Part shown: positions 53,101-61,089 of the stretch, one piece after another
Layout: every line of letters begins with the position of its first letter
Numbering within the stretch: the stretch's first letter is position 1
From: Selenomonas sputigena ATCC 35185
Lineage (GTDB): Bacteria; Bacillota; Negativicutes; Selenomonadales; Selenomonadaceae
Reading direction: 5' to 3'
NCBI RefSeq assembly: GCF_000208405.1
Contig: NC_015437.1
Location: 434,001-498,000 of the forward strand
DNA: 64,000 bases
Translations under genes and position numbers: made by a program
The notes under the pieces: model-generated
Databases searched by the model: none
Seen by the model: the letters and a program-made list of their open reading frames with translations, nothing else
Told to the model about the DNA's origin: nothing

Positions 53101-56100
53101 AGGCCTAAGCTTCGTCGGCGGCGACAAGCAGGGCAGCGATACGGTCGATCTCAATACGACGTACACGCGCGTCTACAAGTCGAAGAATGCGACGAAGACC
53201 GCCGCTTCGAAGAAGAATAACATCAAGTACAACAATATCCAGCTCACGGGCGCGGATGCTGCGAACTACTATCTCGCCGACAGCACCGGCAAGGCGCTTG
53301 ACGCCGACACGACACTGGGATTCTTCAAGACGACGGGCGACGGCGAGATCACGCCATTCCAAGTCACGAAGAACAATTTCAAGCTGAAGTTCCGCACGCA
53401 GCCGATCAAGAAGACGTACGACGGCACGGCGAACGTCGGCGTCGGGGATGCGGCGCACAATCAGCCGGCGAGGTGGGAAGACTACATCACGGACAGCTAC
53501 GTCACGGACGGCGGCGGCACGAAGCTCTTCGACATCGATGTCGAGAAGGTCAAGTCGGCGACGTACCGCAATGCCGGAAATACGGCGGATGACAAGAACG
53601 TGGGGCAGAACAAGAAGGTGCTGTTCAACCTCAAGTTCTCGGATGCGGCGCAGAACAACTTCGAGTTCTCCAGCGACTTCTATACGGCGGACGCCGACGG
53701 CAACCAGATGCTCTCCGACGGCACCTACAACCGCTATACGAAGGGCGACATCGAGAAGCGCGTGCTGCAGGCGAATCTCGCTCATGGTACGGACATCCGC
53801 AAGGTCTACGACGGCACGAAGGCGGCGGACAAGTCGAACCTTTCCATTTTGAACTTTGTTGAGGCGGATAAGGACAAGCTGACGACGACAGCGACGTTCG
53901 ATAAGGCGACGGCGACGGTCGACCCGGGTGCAGCGGCGACGAACACGCGCCAGATCACCTACACGGCGACGCTCACAGGCGATGCTGCGGACAACTACGC
54001 CTTCGATACGCTCACAGGCCCTGCGAGCAAGACGCTGACGGCTACGGGAGACATTGAGAGACGCAAGGTCTACGCGAAGGTCACGGGAGCGCGTGAAAAG
54101 ACGTACGACGCCGACACGAAGGTGCTGATCGGCGGCACGGAGCGAGAAGGTGAAGCGCTCGTGAGCTTCGGCAAGAGCGCGGACAATAACAAGGACACGG
54201 GTCTTCTTACGGGCTACGGCACGAATAAGACGACGGCGGCCTATGCGGGCGCCAATGCCGCTGATGCTTCCGATACGGCGAACAAACGCGTGGACTACAC
54301 GCTCAAGATCGACGGCAAGGATGCCGACGGCACGGACTATGCGAACAACTACGTTGTCTATGATGCAGTGAATCCCAATACCGTCGTTTACAACAAAGCG
54401 GCGGGGACGAATCTCGGCCTTACGACGACGAACAACAAGATCGACCGTGCGCCGCTCTATCTGACGGCGACCCATGCCACGAAGCAGTATGACGGCACGA
54501 AGACGGTCAAGAAGCCCGAGACGCTTCTCAACATCACAGGCGGCTGGCAGGGCGGCGAAGGCGGCAATCTGAACCGCACGGGTACAGGAAGCTATACGGC
54601 GGAATATCAGGACGCCAACGTCAACACGAAGGGCGTCGACTACAAGAATGTCAAGATTGTCGGCACGGGGACGAAGCCTGCGAAGGCATCGAACTACTAT
54701 CTGTCGTACAACGGCGCGAAGCTCACGCCGTCGAGCAGCGAGACTTATGCGCTGCACGGTACGGGCGACATCACGAAGCGCCAGCTCACGGGCGGTGCGC
54801 TCAAGGTCGGCTTCAAGACCGATCCGATTCGCAAGTACTATGATGGCACGGCGGACGTCAAATCGCCTGCGCCCAAGACCTATGTCAACAACATTCGGGC
54901 GACGTACAAGGACGAGAACGGTCACGACCAGACAATCGATGTGAAGAACTACACAGTCGAGCGTGCCGACTACCTCGCGAAGTCGGCTGACGTGGCGGCG
55001 AAGGACGTCGGCAAGGGCAAGGACGTCAAGTTCCAGTTCGCCATGAACGACGGCAACTTCGACTACTCGGGTGTCACGGGCGCCACGCTCGGCGCCGACG
55101 GCGTCTACCGCTTCAGCCAGAACTACGACCGCGATGCGGCGGGCGTCGGGCGCGGTGAGATCATCGGCAGGCGCGTGGCTCTGACGCTCCATCTCGTGCA
55201 GAAGGTCTACGACGGCACGAAGGACGTCAAGAACGGCTACTATACGAAAGACGCAAAGACGGGCAAGCTCGTCGAACACAATCCGAACCTCGACTGGAAG
55301 AAGGTCATTACGCTCGACGGCGACGGCAAGATCGGCGGCGACGAGAACAGCGGCTTCGCCCACGGCGAGAAGCTCGACTTCAACGCGACGGGCGAATATA
55401 AGGATGCCAACGCGAACCGCGATCCGCATTACACGGGGGCGATTCAGCCGGCGAACAAGGACGTCACCTACAAGATGCGCCTCAAGGATGCGACGGCGAA
55501 CAAGAACTACACCTTCCAGATCCGCGTCGTTGACGAAGCGGGCAATACGCTGAAGACCGCCACGTCGCAGTCGTTCATCGACCCGCAGACGGGCGAAGGG
55601 CACATGTTCGATGGCCTTGGCAACATCTGGCAGAAGCAGCTGACGCTCACGAAGACGAACGGCTGGGGCAAGAACTACGACGGCAACGCCAATGTCACGG
55701 ACGCCGTAAAGAAGGGGCTGCAGTTCGACGGTGTCGCACAGAGCGACAAGGGGTTCTTCAACTTCAGCGACCCCGCGAATGCGAGAGCCAACACCTTCGC
55801 AGGGAAGCTCTCGGGACGTTACGGCGACCGTGCCGTGGAAGGTTCCTTCCTCGACACACCGGGCAATACGGCTGTCTACAAGCATGTCAAGCGCCCGCAG
55901 GGCAATCTCAACGGTACGCCCGAGGCGCGCGACGTCGAGCTTACGGGTGTCAAGGATGCCCTTGCCAGCCTGCAGACACCCGGTTCCGTCGCAAACAACT
56001 ACTTCTACGACGGCGACAACACCGTTTACGGCACGGGCGTCATCAAGCCTTTGACTCTCGACCTCAAGAAGACGTGGCTGAAGAACGGCGCGGACTTCTC

Positions 56101-59098
56101 CAAGACGTACGACGGAGACCCGCTCGCCAAGATCGGCGGCAAGGCGCTGAGCCCTGAGAACAAGCAGGCCTTCCACGACAAGCTCAAGCTCAGTGTCGAT
56201 CTCGGCACGGGTGAGAAGCCCATCGAGCTCGACTATACGCTGTACGGCGATGAGAAGGGCGACTACGAGGGCTACCGTCCGCACTACGAGAACCTCTCGG
56301 GCGGACATGCGCATCACGGCCAGAGCGACGCCAATGTGAAAAACAGTGCCGATCCGGCGGATACGCTGAACAAAGACATCGTCTACAAGCTCAAGCGCAT
56401 CAACGGCGACAAGGCGTGGGCAAACCAGGCCGAAGGCGCTCGCTACAAGGATTGGGAGCTTTCGGAGAACCCGAGCGGCGCCGATCTCCGCTTGAGCGAC
56501 GCTGCGACCGATACCCATACCGACAACAAGTCGGGACTCAGGGCGGTGATCACGCCGAGGAAGGTCGAGGTGCAGGCGGACGCCTACAGCAAGATCTACG
56601 ACGGCACGTCGTCTCTGACCGCACCTTCCCTGAGCGCCGGCGAATTGGCGAAAAAGCAGCAGGAGCTTCGCTCCAAGCTGCACGTCACGGACAAGGATGC
56701 GGCGAAGATGCTCAAGGACGATGGCATCGACTTCACGGTTGATACAGCTGCCTCGCATTTCCTCAACAAGGACTCGCGCAAGGCCGATGCCGATGTGGCA
56801 AGGGACGGCGCGGGCAACGTGCTCAAAGACGCCAAGGGCAATGTCCTCAAAGACGGCAAACTCGTGGAGTATAGACTCCAGAAGACGGGCGACGCCGTCA
56901 AGCAGGGGAACTATGAGCTGCCGTCGGCGGCACTTCCCTCGGGCGTGCAGACCGACACCGTGCTCGGCACGGGCAGCATCACGCCGCGCATCGTGCGCGT
57001 AGCGTTTGATCCGGCGAGCACGGCTGCGCCGGACAAGATTTACGATGGCACGCAGTATGCCGTCAAGGACGGGAAGATCCACAGCCGCACGTTCAAACTC
57101 GTGGATGCCGTAGGCGATGAAGGTGTCGTCGCTGCAGACGCGGGTGATGTCAAGCTCAATCAGACGCATAACGTCGGCAAGTTCGCCTCGCCGAACGTCA
57201 AGAAGGACAAGAACGGTGTGCAGGCGCAGGACGTCACCTACCATGAGAGCATAGAGCTGACCAATGGCAGGAACAAGGCGGGCAACTATACGCTCGTCAA
57301 GTCCAACCTCAAGGATTCGGCGAAGATCACGCCGCGCCCGATCACGGCGACGCTCAAGCACGAGCCGATCGTCAAAGAGTATGACGGCACGGAAACGGTC
57401 AAGGATTTCGTCCACCGCACGAGCGCGGGCAAGGTCGAGACGACCCTGCAGCGCGAGGGCAACATCAATCTCGTGGACAAGAATGCGAAAGTCACGGGCA
57501 TTTCCGCCCCGGCACAGCCGACTTGGGAGGCCAAGGACAAGGCGAGGGGCATGACGCTGACAAAAGCGGAGTACGACAATAAGAACGTTGGCAAAAACAA
57601 GCACGTGACGTATGACATTGCCATGAACAGCCACAACTACATGCTGGTCGATGCAGCGGGCAGTTCGCTGATGTCGGGTGACCGCAAGGCGCAGATCACG
57701 TCGGACAAGGGCCAGATCGACCGCCGCAAGGTCTTCGTCGGTCTGGGCAAGTCTGCGGACAAGGTCTATGACGGCAATCGCGTCGTGCGCGATGCGCTCG
57801 ACGATTTGAGCTTCACGTACAACGGGACGGGCGTGGAATCGCCACAAAAGGGTCTCGTGGCTGAGGAAGCGCAGAAGGTTAAGAAGGCGCTGCGTGTCTC
57901 CGGCGTCTACACGGACGATGCGGACGCCGCGAAAAACGATTCAGAGGAATACAAGCATCACAAGGTGCGCTATACCTTCGAGAAGGACGAGACGCGAGAT
58001 CCCATCCTAGCGAACTATGAGATCACGACGAAGAATGGCAACAATACAATTGATGATACCAAGGGCATCATCCGCCGCCGCACGCTGAATGTCGTTCCGG
58101 ATTCGCAGGCGACGTATGAGCGCCGGGGCAATGTGAACTACACGGGTCATATCGAGGACGGCTCGAAAGCGGCGAACAGGGGAAGCGACCTGACGCAGGA
58201 AGTCAAGAATGATCTGCAGCGCTTCAACAGCGGCGTCTTTACCTACGGCCCGACTAAGGGATCGGTGGACTATGACACACCCGACTGGAACGAGCTTCAG
58301 GGCTGGTACATGAGGGACGGCAAGAAGACGCTCGCGAGCGGCGCCTACGATAAGAACTATACGCTCAATCCGGTGCCGGCACGGCTCTTCGTCGCACCGC
58401 GCACGGACGGCGTGGATCGCACGCTGCGCCCCGACGGGCAGGTGTACGTCCGTGCAAGCTACGATGAAAACGATACGTTCGGCGCACATCGTGGCTCGGA
58501 CGCCTCGCTCGCCTATACGGGAACGGGGGTCAACTACGGCGGCATGAAGCCGCAGCAGGGCACGAGCACGAATGCCGGCGATGCGGGTATCCGCCAGCAA
58601 GGAACAGGCACGAACATTGGCAGCAGCGCGGGCGTTGGCGGCGCTGCAGTTGCGAACGGCAAGGTGCAGGGCGCGACGGGCGCGGTGAATGAAGCCGCGC
58701 GCGCAGCAGGCGCACAGCCAGGCGCAAGTGTTAAGCCGCAGGGCGCACAGTCGGGCGCAGCTGTCAAGCCGCAGGGCGCAGCGAGTGCTGTCGGTTCTGC
58801 AGGCAGCGCTGTCGGTGCGGGCAATGTCGTCGACCGCGGCCTTGCCGCCGCGGCGGGCATGAGCGTCGGCGCTTCGAGCGATGCTCGCACAGGCGCGAGC
58901 AGCAGTCGGCGGAGCGCGGACTATTCGAGCAGTGCAGGCTCCTATGCGGACGGCTCTTCGAGAGCCGCTGACAGAGGCCTCGCCAATGCCTTGGGCAAGG
59001 GCGTGGGCAGTGCCGGCTACTACAGCGGCAAGGGCTACAGCCATACCAACGATGACGAAGAGGAGGAAATCAAGAAGAAGACGAAGGCGTCGGCATGA
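47174..59098 (+). CDS. Giant secreted exoprotein with TPS haemagglutinin domain and ~23 YDG repeats
   Basis: 3974 residues. A Sec signal peptide ends STAHGA (about 32). Residues 33-250 are a filamentous-haemagglutinin/TPS domain (NNVIGWKDFSI; NVYIANSHGVIFGKDASVDV), as in TpsA proteins secreted by a TpsB outer-membrane pore. Residues 270-500 hold GLUG-like repeats (GLFGTTNG, GGLVGHAKG, AGGIVGMLDG). From about 715 to 3535 run some 23 YDG-type units (K-x-YDGT core) about 120 residues apart. A Gly/Ala/Ser/Gln-rich tail (about 3790-3974) ends with DDEEEEIKKKTKASA. No C-terminal barrel or SLH anchor and no TpsB gene are seen. ATG 47174 or 47183. It probably is a surface fibre or adhesin. Confidence 0.92.
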   Translation: MRGMSKKDALACQVSLGLFAGLLGIASTAHGAPIHDGGTLAADGKKAGNVTIDTATANTTKITSTQSNNVIGWKDFSIKSTETVEFDGGVTTGPNAKNYLNIVTGNVTSHIDGKMTGGNNVYIANSHGVIFGKDASVDVGNLYVTTQDLTGVDYSQAANSSKIGAGTVIDTPANGKAAASAKADVVSLVDNASGKNLKADKIVLEGRSVRIMNDANIESSEVYTLANTDPLKVEAGGEKEVRPYTGYVHVGHTNTGIPTDPLPTVGSGGKYKNLTQDNLYKLIGSEADLDLIELNKNYMLSRDITLTGTQSPIGTSATPFTGKFDGMFHTISGLTLGAGTSTEYTGLFGTTNGATIMNVGLKNANLSTVQYGGGLVGHAKGNTVISAVYNESTTSIGAGSYAGGIVGMLDGSSLDHAYNTATVTQGGGLAGAITGNVKIYAVYNTGTTIGGVSAGVYQVLDSYVAGSFIKDAYTTTADLTAPTTQNFIFNSYTKNSSGEATLVVPSGTSTAKNAKQAATYEGWDISDEGGANTTWRIFEGHSTPLLTAFMKGTVQAEYSYADFQQAGHGHSDNIASGYTVQAADKQTDGSYVARAGKESNDGKSISRVYNADYLKIAKKNNDGSYSAITDVNDADLKLYGADDRSLVHLSQGTAGGGRRNAGSNAAYDGVDGKGGREAMLYGEQHGYDIAGANVTIGKRKVIGDVGQMGKIQREYDGTANAGDAFKAALTAGNVVVRTEGLVDGDGATMTINTDGVTFREKGNWTSGAALSPNAGYNKSIYVDSSKVNFGDADGNYEFDATKINDKNLTGNILQKTIKAKLTTDTGINKTYDGTSKVLKAQYQPDPNLILDSSTPLVGTNDVTLNQADVTVKYKDKTTKAEVENAGTGHGVAYEGIKLKSTTAGMTKNYKLVDKEGNVLYREAIDDDPNAAAAVTSGGTLWGTGTIERRKLDASHFSITGASKIYDGKDYLLVDGTENKVEVAVNEDAGKATDTTQKGLVDKDKDNLKFTISAADGKAYYKNASNANTKDVYSATSPNGAQFLSYTLKASGSALQNYAFDDGATTKDLTTADTYDIKNAAAIKPREITVDLLKKTGIDKVYDGNENVKDENKVFGTNFGYADGTTDKTKLVEGDGAEIKATSAVYKKKTSGSEAGDKDVSRTAAGNVIEDGKDVEYKIELTGADATTAAAAAANYRLKYSVGTQTTNGTVGSAITMTGTGKITPRELVLNNLPEVVRSYDRTSNVYAKQLKDKGYNSVTSDLGENVALTLGADTDVVGTYYESAAADAEKATDANYRSDGTTQISGKPAQYTVRYKSDFKPTITDGNYVLKDASTSTGTGKITTFVANSTNFKMDFGVQSKVFDGTAAAGDHNQLSKLELDFGNGQKLDFLHTPQKSYERIGEFGNEHANVDKDGNALVIGGTTKTAYSFTFKVKPILGTNASDNYDLSALSPSADGYISMTKALHGKIAQRKLQATLVNPQHEKVYDGTKDVTNGKGEKLTGSSIVLLDNLAPKELGGTYGDGSDIVGEYDNKNVQSNKHVVTYKLKISPNGYENDYYFVDKNNTVVTELKGEGVIKPREIDVDFNYARKTYDGTSAVDKSVPPSGTWGYTLKPHDESADMRTKVQTLLNNEHPTLNTAVLTGTYVGENGTTPQSDAGEYTDRVKYSNIQAALQDSNYKMVSDTRIGSGKIDKRTFNAADLNLDISAARKTYDGTTLVKKAGGKAEDYITGLTMNLGGTPKTYVKNTDYSLKSATYANPNVSANTGTGSVTYTISLKKSDGTNGSLLNNYEFTNLPTGYSFDAANGTLSRTVANGTIDKRKVYAHVKDVSKIYNADIDVRGGSGNGHPLSSSELVTFDNKLNGTAVDDTGLIEAHKSLNATTASYRDKTAGTGNKTVDYTLSIDSDPAIAGNYAFHDGKTGAAVPVNGSGKYVLTTTTNTINRRALKIQTQAGVTKAFDNTDVVKVGNAPSTTGQGLSFVGGDKQGSDTVDLNTTYTRVYKSKNATKTAASKKNNIKYNNIQLTGADAANYYLADSTGKALDADTTLGFFKTTGDGEITPFQVTKNNFKLKFRTQPIKKTYDGTANVGVGDAAHNQPARWEDYITDSYVTDGGGTKLFDIDVEKVKSATYRNAGNTADDKNVGQNKKVLFNLKFSDAAQNNFEFSSDFYTADADGNQMLSDGTYNRYTKGDIEKRVLQANLAHGTDIRKVYDGTKAADKSNLSILNFVEADKDKLTTTATFDKATATVDPGAAATNTRQITYTATLTGDAADNYAFDTLTGPASKTLTATGDIERRKVYAKVTGAREKTYDADTKVLIGGTEREGEALVSFGKSADNNKDTGLLTGYGTNKTTAAYAGANAADASDTANKRVDYTLKIDGKDADGTDYANNYVVYDAVNPNTVVYNKAAGTNLGLTTTNNKIDRAPLYLTATHATKQYDGTKTVKKPETLLNITGGWQGGEGGNLNRTGTGSYTAEYQDANVNTKGVDYKNVKIVGTGTKPAKASNYYLSYNGAKLTPSSSETYALHGTGDITKRQLTGGALKVGFKTDPIRKYYDGTADVKSPAPKTYVNNIRATYKDENGHDQTIDVKNYTVERADYLAKSADVAAKDVGKGKDVKFQFAMNDGNFDYSGVTGATLGADGVYRFSQNYDRDAAGVGRGEIIGRRVALTLHLVQKVYDGTKDVKNGYYTKDAKTGKLVEHNPNLDWKKVITLDGDGKIGGDENSGFAHGEKLDFNATGEYKDANANRDPHYTGAIQPANKDVTYKMRLKDATANKNYTFQIRVVDEAGNTLKTATSQSFIDPQTGEGHMFDGLGNIWQKQLTLTKTNGWGKNYDGNANVTDAVKKGLQFDGVAQSDKGFFNFSDPANARANTFAGKLSGRYGDRAVEGSFLDTPGNTAVYKHVKRPQGNLNGTPEARDVELTGVKDALASLQTPGSVANNYFYDGDNTVYGTGVIKPLTLDLKKTWLKNGADFSKTYDGDPLAKIGGKALSPENKQAFHDKLKLSVDLGTGEKPIELDYTLYGDEKGDYEGYRPHYENLSGGHAHHGQSDANVKNSADPADTLNKDIVYKLKRINGDKAWANQAEGARYKDWELSENPSGADLRLSDAATDTHTDNKSGLRAVITPRKVEVQADAYSKIYDGTSSLTAPSLSAGELAKKQQELRSKLHVTDKDAAKMLKDDGIDFTVDTAASHFLNKDSRKADADVARDGAGNVLKDAKGNVLKDGKLVEYRLQKTGDAVKQGNYELPSAALPSGVQTDTVLGTGSITPRIVRVAFDPASTAAPDKIYDGTQYAVKDGKIHSRTFKLVDAVGDEGVVAADAGDVKLNQTHNVGKFASPNVKKDKNGVQAQDVTYHESIELTNGRNKAGNYTLVKSNLKDSAKITPRPITATLKHEPIVKEYDGTETVKDFVHRTSAGKVETTLQREGNINLVDKNAKVTGISAPAQPTWEAKDKARGMTLTKAEYDNKNVGKNKHVTYDIAMNSHNYMLVDAAGSSLMSGDRKAQITSDKGQIDRRKVFVGLGKSADKVYDGNRVVRDALDDLSFTYNGTGVESPQKGLVAEEAQKVKKALRVSGVYTDDADAAKNDSEEYKHHKVRYTFEKDETRDPILANYEITTKNGNNTIDDTKGIIRRRTLNVVPDSQATYERRGNVNYTGHIEDGSKAANRGSDLTQEVKNDLQRFNSGVFTYGPTKGSVDYDTPDWNELQGWYMRDGKKTLASGAYDKNYTLNPVPARLFVAPRTDGVDRTLRPDGQVYVRASYDENDTFGAHRGSDASLAYTGTGVNYGGMKPQQGTSTNAGDAGIRQQGTGTNIGSSAGVGGAAVANGKVQGATGAVNEAARAAGAQPGASVKPQGAQSGAAVKPQGAASAVGSAGSAVGAGNVVDRGLAAAAGMSVGASSDARTGASSSRRSADYSSSAGSYADGSSRAADRGLANALGKGVGSAGYYSGKGYSHTNDDEEEEIKKKTKASA
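49317..57770 (+). repeat. Array of ~23 YDG-type protein repeats
   Basis: Units are recognised by the core [KR]-x-[YF]-[DN]-[GNRA]-[TNKDA], for example KTYDGTANV at 53413 and KVYDGTKDV at 55204. Four or five units are degenerate (KIYNADIDV, KAFDNTDVV, KTYDADTKV, RSYDRTSNV). Unit spacing averages about 367 bp. DNA identity between units is partial, so they were copied long ago or diversified. Confidence 0.8.
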
Positions 59099-59119
59099 TC
59101 GCCACGCGCGTCTGAGCAT

Positions 59120-59229
59120 AAACTACACGCACAAACTTCCACTTTGTGGACATTGTGCGCCGCCCTTACCAGAAACCTAACCAATCAGTCTGCGCCCTTT
59201 GGGCTTGACCTCTTGGGGTTTCATGGTAA
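59120..59229 (-). repeat. Dispersed repeat, copy D (full length)
   Basis: Reverse complement of copy A, same ends (TACCATGAAACCCCAAGAGG ... TTTGTGCGTGTAGTTTA). Contains the hairpin CGCACAA..TTGTGCG with an inner TCCAC/GTGGA stem. It begins 22 bp after the giant gene's stop. Confidence 0.85.
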
Positions 59230-59230
59230 A

Positions 59231-59264
59231 GAAGGAGGCTCCCGCCGCGGCGGGAGCCTCCTTC
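59231..59264 (+). terminator. 34-bp perfect palindrome, probable bidirectional terminator
   Basis: GAAGGAGGCTCCCGCCG followed directly by its exact complement, G+C-rich with no spacer bases. No strong T tract follows, but it sits between the giant gene and a promoter. The -10 (TGA-TATAAT, 59290-59298) for the next operon follows. Confidence 0.7.
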
Positions 59265-59324
59265 TGCTATGTGCATGGGGGGTGGTTTATGATATAATGG
59301 AAATCGAAGAAGGGAGTGTTCGAC

Positions 59325-59558
59325 ATGAATGCATTACGTCAAGAGGCATTTCGTATGATGGAATCCATGCCCGACGAGGGAATAGCGGATCTGATCCAAT
59401 ACATGAATGAATATCATCGCAAATTCGCCGCGCGGGAGCAACGGCAATATGATGCTCGTGAGAAGGCCTTCACCGTCTTGGAGAGCATGAAGCGCAAGGT
59501 TCCCGAGTTGGATTATGCTAGAGAACTTGCAGAATACAGGGAGGAGAAGTATCTTTGA
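59325..59558 (+). CDS. Putative antitoxin of a VapBC-like pair
   Basis: 77 residues, mostly helical and charged, beginning MNALRQEAFRMMESMPDEG. No AbrB or ribbon-helix-helix motif is obvious, but size, position and overlap (TGATG) with a PIN gene fit an antitoxin. ATG 59325 is preferred to GTG 59316, since GAAGGGAG ends at the GTG. An extended -10 lies about 30 bp upstream. Confidence 0.7.
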   Translation: MNALRQEAFRMMESMPDEGIADLIQYMNEYHRKFAAREQRQYDAREKAFTVLESMKRKVPELDYARELAEYREEKYL

Positions 59559-59974
59559 TGCGGATCTTGCTGGACACGAACCTTTTGCTTGATTATTTAA
59601 CGGAGCGAGAACCTTTTTACCAGGCGGCATATCGAATTGTGTTAGGATGCAAAAATCGCGACTATGAGGGGATTGTGGCGGCTCATTCCATTGTGGATAT
59701 GTTTTATATCCTTCGAAAGCATTTTACAAATTCGGAACGGCGCAAGCTTCTGTTGGCTTTTTTTGAAATTTTGCAAGTAGAGGCTGTTGATGGAGAGAAG
59801 TTGTGCACAGCTTTGAAAAATGGGATGTTTGCTGACTTTGAGGATTGCTTGCAAGTCGAGTGTGCCAAATCTGCGGCTGCTGACTTCATCATAACACGCA
59901 ATGCCAAAGATTATGCTCTGAGTGATGTACCAATCTTGTCGCCAGAACAGTTCGTAGAGAAATTTGGCGGATGA
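59558..59974 (+). CDS. PIN-domain toxin (VapC-like ribonuclease)
   Basis: 138 residues. The PIN metal site includes the N-terminal LLDTNLLLDY (Asp6), a mid-protein Glu/Asp region DFEDCLQVECAK, and ADFIITRNAKDY near the end. Such proteins cut RNA when freed from the antitoxin. ATG 59558 overlaps the antitoxin stop. Confidence 0.87.
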   Translation: MRILLDTNLLLDYLTEREPFYQAAYRIVLGCKNRDYEGIVAAHSIVDMFYILRKHFTNSERRKLLLAFFEILQVEAVDGEKLCTALKNGMFADFEDCLQVECAKSAAADFIITRNAKDYALSDVPILSPEQFVEKFGG

Positions 59975-60006
59975 GAAGGCCTTTGAATCATGAGGGAAAC
60001 AGGCAA

Positions 60007-60038
60007 TAAAAAATCCGACCGCTAGGCCGGATTTTTTT
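60007..60038. terminator. Bidirectional intrinsic terminator between PIN gene and short flagellin
   Basis: AAAAAATCCGACC-GCTA-GGCCGGATTTTTTT: G+C stem flanked by an A tract and a T tract, usable by both convergent genes. Confidence 0.85.
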
Positions 60039-60046
60039 GTGTTATG

Positions 60047-60871
60047 TCAGCGAAGCAGAGCCAAGGCGGAGTAGTGGGATGCCATCGTGCTCATCTGCGC
60101 TTTCTGTGCGAAGAGGAAGAGTTTCTGCTGCGTATCGCTGTTCTTGAATTCGCTCGCGGCCTTTGCCATGTCGGTGCCGTTGCTCGTCGTCGAGGCGGCC
60201 ATGAGGTTTTCTTCCTGCGTGACGAAGTTCGCCGACTGGTAGTTGAGACGCTGCTGCGCTGCACCGATGGTCGTCGCCTGGTCGAGTGTCTTGTTGAGCG
60301 CCGTCGTGACCTTGTCGAGCGCGTCGGCGATGCCTGCGTCCGTGCCGAGGTTCAGCGTGGATTTGCCGTTCGCGTCCGTCAGGCCGAGCGCGGAAGAGCG
60401 CATGTCGCCGAGGTTCGTGATGCTCGTCGAGCCGTCGAGCGAGGCGACGTTCGCGGACTTCGAGCCGTCGAGGAGGTTCATGCCGTTGTACTGGATGCCG
60501 GCGTTGTCATTGAGCGTGGCGATCGTCTGATCGACCATCTTGCCGAGATCGCGGCGGTCGGAGTCGCTGTTCGTGCCGTTGGCGGCATTGAGGAGCGTCT
60601 GCTGCAGCTGGCCGAGCGCTTCGACGGAGGAGCTTACGCCACCTTCTGCCGTCTTGAGCATGGCGTTCGTGCGCTGCGAATTGACATCCGACTGGCTGAC
60701 GGCGGCGATGTTCGCATTCATGCGCATGTCGATGGCGTAGGCGGAAGGTCCGAATACGGCGGACGGGTGCTTCGTGCCGCTCGAAATCTGACGCGCGAGG
60801 TTGTTCGATGTATGGTTGATGCGGTTCAAGGTCGAGTGCTGGATGAGGTTGTTTCCGAGTGTGATCGCCAT
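60047..60871 (-). CDS. Flagellin-like protein (short form, 274 aa)
   Basis: N-terminal helix AITLGNNLIQHSTLNRINHT and C-terminal end (LFAQKAQMSTMASHYSALAL) match flagellin D0/D1, with only about 90 residues between, so little or no surface domain. It resembles minor flagellins or hook-associated forms. The start is ATG 60871; an in-frame ATG at 60883 abuts the GAAAGG site. Its sequence and promoter differ from the flagellin at 45704, so the two are probably regulated separately. Confidence 0.9.
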   Translation of the reverse strand: MAITLGNNLIQHSTLNRINHTSNNLARQISSGTKHPSAVFGPSAYAIDMRMNANIAAVSQSDVNSQRTNAMLKTAEGGVSSSVEALGQLQQTLLNAANGTNSDSDRRDLGKMVDQTIATLNDNAGIQYNGMNLLDGSKSANVASLDGSTSITNLGDMRSSALGLTDANGKSTLNLGTDAGIADALDKVTTALNKTLDQATTIGAAQQRLNYQSANFVTQEENLMAASTTSNGTDMAKAASEFKNSDTQQKLFLFAQKAQMSTMASHYSALALLR

Positions 60872-60919
60872 GAGGCAGCACATCCTTTCGTTGGTGACGA
60901 CAGATTATTGTACATCTGT

Positions 60920-60948
60920 ATTATAAAAGAAAAAAAGAAGAAAAGCAA
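60920..60948 (-). promoter_or_regulatory. Sigma-A-like promoter of the short flagellin
   Basis: On the minus strand -35 TTGCTT (60943-60948), 17-nt spacer, -10 TATAAT (60920-60925). No sigma-28 pattern was found here. Confidence 0.7.
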
Positions 60949-61089
60949 GACTTTTTATCTAGAAAATCGTTGATGATGCAGCAGTATTCCCATGGAAAAG
61001 CAAAAGTAGGCGCAGGCGGCAAAGTGTGGTATACTATACTATAGGGCAAGGAAAAGAACGCATTTCCGAGGCGCGAGGAGGGGTGTGCC

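Noticed and set aside
49317-57770. Regular repeats resembling a CRISPR or satellite array
   Set aside because: They are in-frame protein repeats (YDG units) of about 120 codons with diverged DNA; no short identical direct repeats with spacers.
53105-57847. A 1580-codon open frame on the minus strand
   Set aside because: It is antisense to the giant exoprotein; Arg/Val-rich composition with no motifs and no ribosome site. It results from codon bias in the real gene.
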